A stretch of DNA of 64,000 nucleotides from Vespa crabro (taxonomy: Eukaryota > Arthropoda > Insecta > Hymenoptera > Vespidae): assembly GCF_910589235.1 (NCBI RefSeq), contig NC_060961.1, positions 9,128,666 through 9,192,665 of the forward strand, read 5' to 3'. The notes beneath the pieces are model-generated. The model was not told where the DNA came from. It was given only the letters and a program-made list of their open reading frames with translations, and made no database searches. Made by a program: the position numbers and the translations under genes. Shown here in pieces: positions 38,105 through 49,100 of the stretch. Within the stretch, counting starts at the first letter, position 1; every line of letters starts with the position of its first letter.

Positions 38105-39948
38105 ATACATCATATCGCCGTATTACTGGATCGTAATTTTGATGAAAGCACTTGTTGCTTTATCGAAAACAAATTTTATATAAAAAGAATATTTATAGTT
38201 GGACATCATCCACAGATATGTGTAATTCTAAATATAAAAATATAGAAAAATTCAAAAAAATATGTAGTATTAATAGATGACTCATATAAAACAGATGTTT
38301 ATTATTTATTGTACTTTCTATTCGTAGTAGTCGATAGTATCAATTTTTAACAAGTTCCATAATTATTTTATGTAATCTAAAATATATTGTATATATAAAT
38401 ATATTATAAATAAAAGAAAATGAAGAAAAGAAATAAAATGTAATATTTTTTTTTAAATTATTGTATTTTCAAAATGTTTTACTTCGAAATTTATTCATCA
38501 ACTTACTTTTGATCTAATATACGTCCTATCTCCTTATTTTCATAGGAATGCACTAGGTAAAATGTTTTCCAAGTACTCAAAAATCCTTTTCACAAATATT
38601 AATAATATTTTCATGCAGTTTGATATCTTATAGATTCGAAAAACGTGTATTGTGAGTTCGCTAAGAAAAGTTTTTTTATATTCAACATTTTCTTATTCGA
38701 CATAAAATAATTAGTTTACATCGAGTTAACTACGCTGTAACGCCAATGAAGGTGTATAAACGCTTCGCTGACTCTTATACTACTACTACTACTGGAGAGA
38801 ACGGCGTGTCAAAGCGAAAGGTGCATTCATCGTGGTGTAGTCTCTAAAGCGCTTCTGCAGCGCCTTTAAAAGGTAAGATAAGGTCAACTGCTTTTGCGCG
38901 TTTATAATATTCAATAAATATCTACGTAATGAACAATCCTTTTTTAAGAAAGAATAACATACTGTAATTTCTAAAAGAAATTAAAAGGAAAAGTATTTAT
39001 TTTGTTTCTTCGTTTAATTAAAAGAAACTTTTAATTAAAAGAATTTTTTAGTAAAATGCGTTATTTTTAAAAAATATCTGAATCCCTTATTATTTTATAT
39101 TATTTTGAATTTTTTATTGTAATAAATACCAAATTTCTTTATATCTATAAATATTTAAATAACAATACATTTTTATATGTTTAATAAACATTTTTACAAA
39201 TTGCATATTCAAGTTATTTGTTTTTAATGTAAGAATCATTCTGCAATTAATGTTAAATATTTATTTTTATATATTTTAATTTTTTCATTGTGTATAGTTT
39301 AACAGAACTTTTATTATATTAAATTTGAAATACTTATAGATAAATCTTATTATAAAATAAATAATTTAATAGTAAAATTAAAAATATATAAATTCTACAG
39401 TTTTTCAATTGTTATTATAAATTTTTTTATTTTTTTGAAATGTTTTATATTATTATAATTTGAAATTAATTTACGAAGTAAAATGACCAATAATAATAAG
39501 GAATTATTTTTGTTAACCAATCAAACAAATTTATATAAACGTTACGTGTTTCTATTGGTAGGAACTTATTCGAGAAAGGATTGTGTTTTATAGACTATAT
39601 ACGCTTGAGATGCTAATGTCTTTCGTTTGTGGCTATTCATATTTTTTTATTAAATAATTTAGTTTATATATATTATTTAATAATATAATAATTCTGTTAA
39701 ATGTATTTGTTAAAGAATTTTGTTATTTGAATTCTTTGGTAGCTATTACAGTATAAATATATCATGTAAGTCATTTACAAAATTGATTATAATAATATCA
39801 TATTTATTATTAAAATATAAAATATTTTATTAAAAACAAAATTTATAAAAACTTGTATAACATATTTTATTGAAACTATTTCTTATAGAATATTAAATTA
39901 AAGAATGATTATCTTTTATTTACGGAAGTTTTAGGTTATTCTTTCTGG

Positions 39949-39960
39949 TTTCGCGCCAAA
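39949..39960. promoter_or_regulatory. E2F-type site upstream of SSNA1
   Basis: TTTCGCGCCAAA, identical to 15196-15207, 143 bp before the SSNA1 ATG. The close distance makes a promoter role likely. Confidence 0.5.
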
Positions 39961-40102
39961 ATTAAACATCAAATTTGCTAACCTTAGAGATATTGCTACC
40001 GTGAACAAATTTAGATAAATATCTTTTTGATTTAACAGAAAAAATTTTTGTTGTACTTCCTATATGCATTAATTAGATTTTTATGTGAATGAAGGATGTA
40101 AG

Positions 40103-40736
40103 ATGTCCCAGCACGGTGCTGCGCTGCAAACATATAATCAAGAATTAGTAAAATGTAAGTTATTTTTTATTAGAATTGTATATATATTATTTATTTTTCT
40201 TCTATAGTCAGGTTTGTATAGATCTGTTAATGTATACTTCATTAAAGGGGTACATTTCTATAAAATATCATTAATATTTGGTATTTGTAATATATCTGTC
40301 AAATTTTTTCAACAGTTTTTCTGAAACTTTTTCAAGGTTTGGAAGAAATGAAGTTGAGACGAGCAGAATTACAAACACAAATTGAAGCGCAAGAAGAAGA
40401 AAAAAACAATCTGCAGAGAGAAATAGAGAAAATGTCGCATAAACTTACAAGATTAAATGATAGTCTTGCTAAAAGAGTAGCTGTTAGAAATGAATATGAT
40501 AGAACTATTGCAGATACAGAAACAGCATATATGAAAGTAAGTTATATTTATTTGTAGCATTCTATATTAATTATTGTATATATATTTGTAATAATATGTG
40601 CATTATTGTGTAATAATGCACATTGTATGCATTATTTTAGATTTTAGAAAGTTCGCAATTATTACTTAATATGATAAAGAGGGAAGCTACAAATTTAGTG
40701 AAGGCCAGTATGGATAAGCAACAATTTAGACAATGA
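40103..40736 (+). CDS. SSNA1: SSNA1 (NA14) microtubule-associated protein
   Basis: Small coiled-coil protein of centrosomes and basal bodies that forms fibrils and promotes microtubule branching (family knowledge). Exons 40103-40154, 40337-40536 and 40641-40736 join in phase (348 nt, 115 residues). The N-terminus MSQHGAALQTYNQELVKCLE, the helix LRRAELQTQIEAQEEEKNNL, the block RNEYDRTIADTETAYMKILE and the end REATNLVKASMDKQQFRQ match the family along its full length. Length is close to the human protein (119). AATAAA follows directly after the stop. Confidence 0.96.
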
Positions 40737-41509
40737 TGAAATAAAAATATTAATAAATTTTTTATAATGTATTTATTAAAATATTCACATTATATTATCT
40801 ATTAAAGAAATTGATCTACCAGTTTATAACAAGTACAAAATTGTAAATATTTTCTATAAGATGATAGATTATTTTGTAATTATACATTATATTGAAATAT
40901 TAATGTATTGTACAAATTTTTCATAATCTATTTATAAACACAATAATGTACATATATGTATTTTATCGTATGGTGTATGGTCATTTAAATAGACATTATT
41001 TTCATAGGAATATTTTTTTATTATTAAAAATTGCAAACAGATGTATTTAGGAATATAATGATGATGTAATAGTTTCTAAAAATTTTAATTTATATCTAAT
41101 ATTAATCAATTATCGAAACTAATTCGTATTGCCTTAACTTTTCTATTATAGATTATTGTTCTGTATTACATAAAGACTGACCAAAGATTGTAGATTCATT
41201 TATAAGTATATTTTATATTTGTAAAAATTTCTGTAATAATACTACTTGTATCATACTTAATACTTCGTTCTTTGTAATTATATTAAGTGTGATCTACAAT
41301 ATAATAATAGTAAAACATAATTTGTTTAAACGTTAATATTTTTGTCTCTGTTTTATTTGTACTGACAAGTAGAGGAATATATAATTAATACAGATTAATA
41401 TTTCAAACAATAGTAAGAAATGTCTTTTTTAATGAAAATGATAATATTAAATTAAATCAAATTAAATTATTTTTACATCCCTTGTAACATTATATATTTT
41501 ATATATAGT
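40737..41509. other. Convergent 3' region between SSNA1 and brainiac
   Basis: AT-rich, no coding sequence seen. A poly(A) signal for SSNA1 is at about 40740. Confidence 0.6.
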
Positions 41510-42991
41510 TTATGCATTTCCAAGAGCTTTTTGTTCGTTCCAAACTTGTAATAATTCATTAGGATCTCCATATCCATGAGAAGTAATTACATATTTGTAA
41601 TTGAATTTTGTATAATCTTTTTTATAAAAATGAAATTCTTCACAATGAAATGGTTCTATGTCAGCTTTTTTAGCTACTAGACCCAAAAAAATATCATCGA
41701 ATTTGAAATGTTTTGTATAAAAACTGGTATAATACATATCCAAGAGAGCTTCTTGTGAAATTATATATGCACCAGCAGTAACATATGGTGGCCATAAATG
41801 ATAAGGATATTCTTCCAATGAAACATACCACTTCGATGATTTGTGACGATGCGGAGAAGAAACAAACACAAAACCTGCAAATAATCTGACATCTTCGGGA
41901 AGTTCAAAATCAAATATTTGTCTTTTCTTACGAATTGATGATTCTGTTTCATTATAAATATATGATGATATATTTTGAAAGATTCTTTTCTCATTTACAT
42001 TGTTATTTACTTTTGTAAATACATTTTGAGTATCTTTGCTATTATTATTTAAAATTGTAGTTAGTTGATTTTCTATACTATAGTTTTGATTATTAATATT
42101 TTCCTGAGTAGGAAAAGAAACTTCAGACAACTGTACTAATTCTGCATTGGAAGGCAACTCTTCTTTAACATAGGTATTTGTATCAGATGTATATTCTGTA
42201 TTTAGATAATTCATTTTGTTCTCTTTGTTCAATAAATTTGATATATATGACAAATTTATTTTCGGTACATATGGGTATCTTATTTCTCTTTTCTGAGAAA
42301 TTTTTTTTGGTTCTTTTAAATAATCTGGATAATTAGTGGGATTTCTTATAAATCTTAAAACATTTTTGACTGAAACATACATATCATCATCAACAAACAT
42401 ATAAAATTTGGAATTAGAGCAGTATTTTACTGCCCATTTAAAACCCATCATTGTTTTTATGGTGTTATTATAATATGTATCTATAAAATTTGCTTGCACA
42501 ATGTCTTTGTATTTCGTTGCTTCAAGTTTTATTTTAGCTTGTAGTTTTTCATTGTCTTGAAGAATACCTAATAGGAAAACTGTTCTTGATGGAACATCGA
42601 AAAACCTTTTTTCAAATCCCCATGAATTTCGTATCGCTATCCTTCTATCAAAATTCTGTACAGCTGATTTAATTATGTATACTACACGAAACTTACTATG
42701 CTCAGTTTCTATACATTTTTCTTCACTATTATATAAAAAAGAATAATTATATACATTGATTGGATCAACAGCAGGTTTCTGATTATATCTTAATGCATTT
42801 ACAAAGTCATGTATATCACCATTATAAGGATAAACAAAATGTTTATCATAGGTAACTTCAAACATGTGAGTAAATGCTCCAAAATAATTTAAGAGCATAA
42901 TAAAACTAATAGAAAGAATAATATATTTAAAGTTGAACTTTGATATGAGCTTGAAGCTCGCACGATAACAAGGACGTAATAAACAATACAT
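41510..42991 (-). CDS. brn: Brainiac-type beta-1,3-N-acetylglucosaminyltransferase (GT31)
   Basis: Golgi type II enzyme that, in flies, extends mannosyl-glucosylceramide for Notch and EGFR-linked epithelial signalling. Single exon, 493 residues. A signal anchor at about residues 23-41 (YIILSISFIMLLNYFGAF) follows a short cytosolic tail. GT31 motifs are RIAIRNSWG, the metal-binding FVDDDMYVSV near residue 203, PPYVTAGAYIIS and KFDDIFLGLVAKKADI. The sequence SSPHRHKSSKWYVSLEEYPY agrees with brainiac rather than other GT31 members. Fly brainiac is about 325 residues. The extra length is mostly an Asn/Ser/Glu-rich insertion at about 237-365 between two conserved blocks. The same strand stays open through the insertion, so it is translated. 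Confidence 0.93.
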   Translation of the reverse strand: MYCLLRPCYRASFKLISKFNFKYIILSISFIMLLNYFGAFTHMFEVTYDKHFVYPYNGDIHDFVNALRYNQKPAVDPINVYNYSFLYNSEEKCIETEHSKFRVVYIIKSAVQNFDRRIAIRNSWGFEKRFFDVPSRTVFLLGILQDNEKLQAKIKLEATKYKDIVQANFIDTYYNNTIKTMMGFKWAVKYCSNSKFYMFVDDDMYVSVKNVLRFIRNPTNYPDYLKEPKKISQKREIRYPYVPKINLSYISNLLNKENKMNYLNTEYTSDTNTYVKEELPSNAELVQLSEVSFPTQENINNQNYSIENQLTTILNNNSKDTQNVFTKVNNNVNEKRIFQNISSYIYNETESSIRKKRQIFDFELPEDVRLFAGFVFVSSPHRHKSSKWYVSLEEYPYHLWPPYVTAGAYIISQEALLDMYYTSFYTKHFKFDDIFLGLVAKKADIEPFHCEEFHFYKKDYTKFNYKYVITSHGYGDPNELLQVWNEQKALGNA

Positions 42992-43893
42992 TTTGTTACA
43001 GTTCTGATTTTAAAAGAAAATTCTTACATATTATATTATATCAGCTACTATTAGTCTTCGTTGTTTGTAAAGTAACATATCTATAAAAAGAATTAAAATA
43101 ATTCTGTTAATATATTTGTTTCTTTTATAAGTTGTAAGAAAATAGTAAATACTTACAATTCTGATTTTACAAAGCAATGATCTATAAGTTACAATCAAAT
43201 AATAAGCAATAACATAGTGATGATTCATTTGATTATTGTATTCCTGATGTTTGTCTGCTGAAATATATTTGATTAATAATGGATAAGTTTTTAATTGAAA
43301 CTATAGTAGTGTGTGTAGGAATTTTATAATATTTTCTATCTATAAATGGCACTAATGTATTGATATTCCACGTGAGCCGATCAGAATATTTGAAAACAAT
43401 AATTTCGTTGACACCCATTGATACCGATTAAGAATGACAATATAACCTTTTTCATGTACACAATTTTGCATTAATTTTTTTAATATTATTGAACACATCA
43501 CCAAATAAATTCTTTATTGTTTTTTATTAAAAATTTTTTAGAACAGATATTAATCGAATTATATATTAATTGTATTACAATCGAATTGAATATTAAAATA
43601 TATATCTTAAATCGATAATATGTAATTTCGATTCTCGAATTTAGTTCAAGTTAAGCTATGTAAAAAAGTTATTTATAAATTGAACATTTATAATTATAAC
43701 ATAAGTTTATGTCAATTCAATATTTTTTTTAGATTACATTATTAGAAAAGAAAATAGTTATTATAAATTTTTAAAAATTTCTTAAAAGGCGCGAAATTCA
43801 ATTAAAGTTGTTACAAAATTGGTAATGTTTTTTGCACTATGAATTTTACTACTTATTATTAAAAGAAGTTTGCATTAAAAAAAGAAAAAGAAA
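42992..43893. promoter_or_regulatory. Shared divergent promoter region of brainiac and the 43.9 kb gene
   Basis: About 0.9 kb of AT-rich DNA with no supported coding. An E2F-type motif TTTCGCGCC (minus strand, 43788-43796) lies 98 bp before the plus-strand ATG. Confidence 0.45.
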
Positions 43894-44438
43894 ATGAAGA
43901 AATCTTTTCAAAAAAGGACACCGACAGTATCAAAAGATAATATTATCGAGAAGAAACCTTTCGGATTTTGTTGCAATAAGAGAAATTTAGATCCTCAAAC
44001 TCTTTATAATAAACGGCCATCACCTTTTAAAGGCTCTTTGACTGATGTAGTCGTTGGAAGTGGTGGTCCAAGTTTAAAATTTCGTATTCAAGATGTCTCT
44101 CGATTACCTTTTCCGATTCAACGTATTATGTCTAGAACAAAGGGTATACCTTTTCTTGGTAATTGCAAACGTTGTCGTAAACCATTGCGTTGGTATTTAG
44201 AAGATGAAATTGCACTTGCTCGAGACATTTTGGCTCGTGAAAGACAATACCAATATAATTTTGAAATAAGTAAAAATGTCGAAATAGCGAAACGTAAAGG
44301 TAAAACTTATTCTTTTATTGAGATTTTTTTCCTAACAAATAGTAATCTAGAGGAAAAATTTGATCAATTTCAATTATTAATTTAGAAACATGGCGTAAAG
44401 ATCGTAAGGTAAAACGTAAAATGATGGAAAAAATATAA
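43894..44438 (+). CDS. Unrecognised small basic protein
   Basis: Not assigned to a family. Exons 43894-44299 and 44386-44438 join in phase (459 nt, 152 residues), with a short AT-rich intron of 86 bp. The protein is basic. Its central block is conserved-looking: SPFKGSLTDVVVGSGGPSLK, DVSRLPFPIQRIMSRTKGIP and NCKRCRKPLRWYLEDEIALA. A CxxC pair (NCKRCRKP), together with CCNKRN near residue 28, could bind a metal. The C-terminus is very basic (TWRKDRKVKRKMMEKI). If the intron is retained the frame ends at 44385 after hydrophobic, AT-coded residues, which I think is not the real end. An E2F-type promoter motif and its neighbours hint at a proliferation- or nucleus-linked role; that is inference. 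Confidence 0.7.
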
Positions 44439-46165
44439 AAATACGTATTTTAATATTGATTTTTGAAGAAATTATATATTCAAAATTTAATTTCTAATTT
44501 ATTTCCCCAACATATTCTTGTATTTATTATTGTAAAAATATATCCTTTATTTTTTATTTCGACAAATGAAATTTATAGTTGAAGTAGAAATGTAAATTTT
44601 AATAAAAAAAAAGAATATTTCTGAAATATTTTATTAAAAAATATATTTAAGCAGAATACAAAAATTCGTATAATTTTAGATTTAATCACAAGGTATTAAT
44701 TTTAGTAGTTCATAGGTTTTATAGTTTTAGTTAATAGTTTATATTTTTATAGAAACAAAAACAGAACTAAAACATTGATATATGAGTCTAAATTCGAAAG
44801 TAAATAAGCATTATTCTTAATGTATACTTTTTATCTGTCCACAGTAGTATTAAAAAAATACGATATATATTTTATGACAAATATATATATCGAATAATGT
44901 GTATTACATATTTTAAATTAATAATTATTATAGTATAGATCAATTCATTTTTGAAATATTTACTAATAAATTATTGATTGATACAAATGTAGAAAACAAT
45001 GTATTTAAAATATATCTAACAAATCATAAAAAGTAGAAATATCTCTTTTATCAATTAGTTTTGCTTTATCACTTCAGTAATACTAATATATATTTTTAGT
45101 TGTTCGTTCTTTTTTCGATATCATTTTGTAGCAAAATTAAAAAATGAGTAATATATATGTATATAATATATTTGATAACATAATTTCAAACTTGTACAAA
45201 AAGTCGAAGTAAAGAAGTATTTGTAATGGTTATAAAATTGAAAAATTCTTGGAAGTAAATGTATATAAATAATTCTTTTTAATATCAATTGAAATAATAA
45301 ATAACAAAGTTATAGTTTTTATTCGAACTTACAAATTTGTCGTGTGTCAATATTGAAAAAGAATAATTCATGAATATTTAATCATTAAATGTCCTATAAT
45401 ATGTCATATATCATAAATATGAAAATTATATACTGTGGATAGAAAATGTTTTTATAATAAACATGCACAATCTTAGTACTGATTTAATGAGTTAAACTGA
45501 ATTAATCTTTGGTGAAATATTTGTTTAAATGGTGGCACATGAAAGTTTTTATTAAATAATTACAAAGAAAAATATTGAACTTTGTTTAAAATGAGTAATA
45601 AACTTGAACAGTGAAATAAACATATCTTAATAGAGTTATGTATGTGTAGTATGTATATATGCATACACCACATATATATCACTATAAAAAAACAATAAAC
45701 GAAAATTTTAACCAAAACAAAAGCAAAAATAAACATCATAAATTAATTTTTATATCATTTTAATGCCTTCTTGGATCTGTTATAACTTCATATTTGACTT
45801 TGTTAATCCTGTTATAATGATACCATATGCATGGGAATGTCATCTTCTATGGCCATGGTAAGTACTTCCCTTTTCTTACTACTTTTATGAATTTACCATA
45901 TGAACCTTTTTTCTCAAAGATATTGTCCCTCATCACATTAAGCAATTCATTTTCTCATCATAGTTCTTCATGATAAATTTGTTTTGTTTGTGTTTTCTTT
46001 TCATAAGTTTACATGCATTTACAAAATCAGTCTTACATATAAGTAATTGTTTTGGTGATTCTGTAATATTTTTATTTTCAAGTTAGCTCTATCATTATTA
46101 CTATTAATACATTAAAGTACGATTTTCTACACTATAAATACTTACTGTTGCTTTCCAATAGAAGT
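44439..46165. other. Convergent 3' region, with a decayed coding-like segment
   Basis: AT-rich 3' flanks of two genes. One exception is 45760-45954 on the minus strand, described separately. Confidence 0.5.
45760..45954 (-). pseudogene. Coding-like fragment with an internal stop
   Basis: A 65-codon minus-strand frame with one internal TAG reads RDNIFEKKGSYGKFIKVVRK, GKYLPWP, stop, then KMTFPCIWYHYNRINKVKYE and VITDPRRH before a TAA at 45760. Its complexity stands out from the AT-rich surroundings. No family is recognised. It lies downstream of the Tudor stop; it may be a gene relic or an unspliced exon. Confidence 0.3.
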
Positions 46166-49100
46166 CTATACACTTGTCTCTTCTGTATCTTTTTTTAAAA
46201 TATTTTCAATTGCCATACATGTTTCTGATTTTTCTGTATCAGACACGTCCAATGAACAAGTAATTTTTTCCTGTCTTACAGAATTTTTACTAACACTAAC
46301 ATTTGATAAGGATGTATTAGGTGCACATGTTATTTTTTGTTTGTCTAAAGATTTTTCAATGACTTCAGTATTTTCAATTACTTTGAGGTCAGTTTCTTTT
46401 GAAACTAACATATCGGGGGTACATTTTGTTTCTTCTTTGTCTGGAGATTTTTCACTGGTTTTAATATTTTCAACTACTTTGAGGTCAGTTTCATCTGAAA
46501 ATATATTGGGAGAACACCTCATTTCTTCTTTGTCTGTTGCTTTTTTATTGGTTTTAGTGTTTTCAACTACTTTGAGGTCAGATTTTTCTAAAGTTGATAT
46601 ATCTAAAGAACACTTAGTTCCTTGCTGTTCAGATAATTTTTCATTAATATCATTAGTATCGACAACTGTAAGATGAATTGATCCTTTCACATCTTTATTG
46701 TCTTTCTTTTCATTATCTCCATTATTTATAATTAGATCATAATTAATCTCAAAGTTATTATCTACTTTTGATATTTCTTGTGTTATCAAATTTTCTGTAC
46801 TAGACTGTATAGTATTTTCAATATCCTCTATATTAACAGAGTCCTCATTTTCACTATCTCTGTGAGTATCTTCGATCATATTCTTTATTATGTCATCAAT
46901 AGTAAGTTCTGTTACATTAGTAATAGAATCTGTTTCCTCTATTGATGCAGTAATAGATTCATGAATATGTTCTTGTTCTAGTAATTCTACTGAACTCTTT
47001 TCGTTAACAGAAGATATAATATTATTGGTTGTTTTTTGTATTAACTCATTCAATTTTTCAGGATTTTCTTTCGTACTTTTTAGTTTATTATATAACTCTA
47101 TATTGCTATTAGTTATCTGTTCCGCTACTGTACATTCTTCTGATTTAGTGTTAATATTTTTGCACAAAGGTAAAAGAATTTCTGTAATATCTTTTCCATT
47201 TATGCTTAATTTGACATGCATAGGATCTTCATTGTCAAGAATTTCGAATTGAAACATTGTTGCTCCATCAGCAGCAAGATCTTTAAAAGTTTTACAAGCT
47301 TCTTCAGACCAAGATAAAGTATAATGTGGTATTTGTAGAGCACATCTTTTGGATAATGTAGGAATATTTACAATATCTTCAGGTAGTATTCTTAATTCTG
47401 TATTAATGGCAGTATTGCCATAGTCTATATATAAAACATTCACTCCATTTCCATTCTGCGATAATATTTTTGCTCTATACCATTGTTCATCGTCTGGGTA
47501 TTTAGCTGCACAAATAGTTCCATTCTCTAAATTAGTTAATGGAAGAAAGCTGGGTGCAGCTTGTAGACGATCCGACATTACTTCTAATTCAGCAATACTT
47601 GCCTCTGCTTGTATCCAAAATTCAGCTGGTGTATTAACATGACTTACTACAACATTTGGTGAATTTTCTTCTCCAAGAGGTGGTAATCTTTCTTCTATAT
47701 TCGTTATTCGCTGTTCACAAAAAATAGCTAATAAATCTGTTATATTTTTCTCATTTAAAGTAAGTCTTACTAATGATGTTTCTTGTTCCTTCAAAACATC
47801 CAAAAGAAATATTGTAGCGCCATCAGCTGCTAATTTTATAAATTCTTGACATGCTTCGTTAGACCACTCAGTTACACCTTCAGGAAGAGCCAAGCAGCAT
47901 CTTCGAGATAAAGGTGCTATTTTTACTAAGTCCTCTGGAATAGCACGAATTTCAGTAGATATAGCTGAATTTCCGTAGTCAATGTATATAACTTTTGTTT
48001 CACCATTATTGTGAGATATTACACGTGCTCTATACCATTGTTCATCTTCTGGAAATTTAGCAACGCACAATAAATTTTCTTTTATCTCATCTACCTTAGG
48101 GAACATATCTGCAACCATAAATCTATCAGACATTACTTCTAAGTCAGCAATGGATTTCTCTTCTTGAACCCAAAATTCACTTGGTGAATTAATATGACTC
48201 ACAAACGCAGAATGTGGATCTAATTCTAACTCTACTATTTCATCTATCAGATCTTGCTCTGCATATATTCTTACAGCATGGTGTTCTTCAACTAATATTT
48301 CACTGATACTTTTATTATTTACGAATAGTTCAACTCGTTTTGGTATACTGTCAGCAATTATTAAAGCTTCTAAAGAATCAGCTGTCATTACTAAATTACT
48401 AAAACGATCACAAGTTGCTTCACTCCAATCTTCAGAATCTACAGGAATAATATCTAATCTAGATTTGGTTGCATATCTTTTCATTGATTTTAAGTTATCT
48501 GTCAATGTTCGAATATTTCCTGATTTGTTATCGATTACATCTGTATTTCCATAATCAATAAATCGTACTGTTGTAATATCTTCATCGGCATCAAGAACTT
48601 CTGCTCTATACCACATATTATCAATAGAATAAACTGCTACACAAAGGGAATTTTCTTCTAAAATGCCATCTATTAATGGACACGTAGAAACATCAGCTTG
48701 TAATTCTAGATATTTTTGTCTAAGAATTTCAGCCTCATTTGTTAATTGAATCCAAAACTGACTTGGAGAATCAATGTGAGAGACACAGACATTATATTTT
48801 TTACCAGTTATTAACTGATCATTTTTTGACTCATTTTCAGCTGAAAGTTTTACTAAATTCATTGAACGGAATTTATCGCTAATCTTTTCTTCGTTATCAA
48901 ATAATTCAACTATCCACTTCTTGTTTACATTAGAAAAATTTGCAGTAAGGTTTCTATTAAATAATTGATCTTGTAATATATTTATCTGTTCAGATAATGT
49001 ACCATTTAGAGTAACTGTCAATGAAGCATTAATTGCTAATTGATATGGTACAAAAAATTGTGGATCTAATTCCATCAGCGATTCGATACCAACTTCTTGT

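Larger units (their letters stand above)
37228..40102. other. Divergent promoter region with a candidate 5' exon of SSNA1
   Basis: No coding sequence. A TGCGCATGCGCA palindrome (NRF-1 type) is at 38093-38104. A CG-richer stretch at about 38750-38872 ends in donor AAAAG/GTAAGA, and TTTAACAG at 40031-40038 could be its acceptor, which would make a spliced SSNA1 5' UTR. An E2F-type 12-mer is at 39949-39960. The rest is AT-rich. Confidence 0.45.

Noticed and set aside
44300..44385. Extension of the 43.9 kb gene through its intron (163-residue version)
   Set aside because: The extension is AT-coded hydrophobic sequence, while a clean GT-AG intron restores a basic C-terminus in phase.
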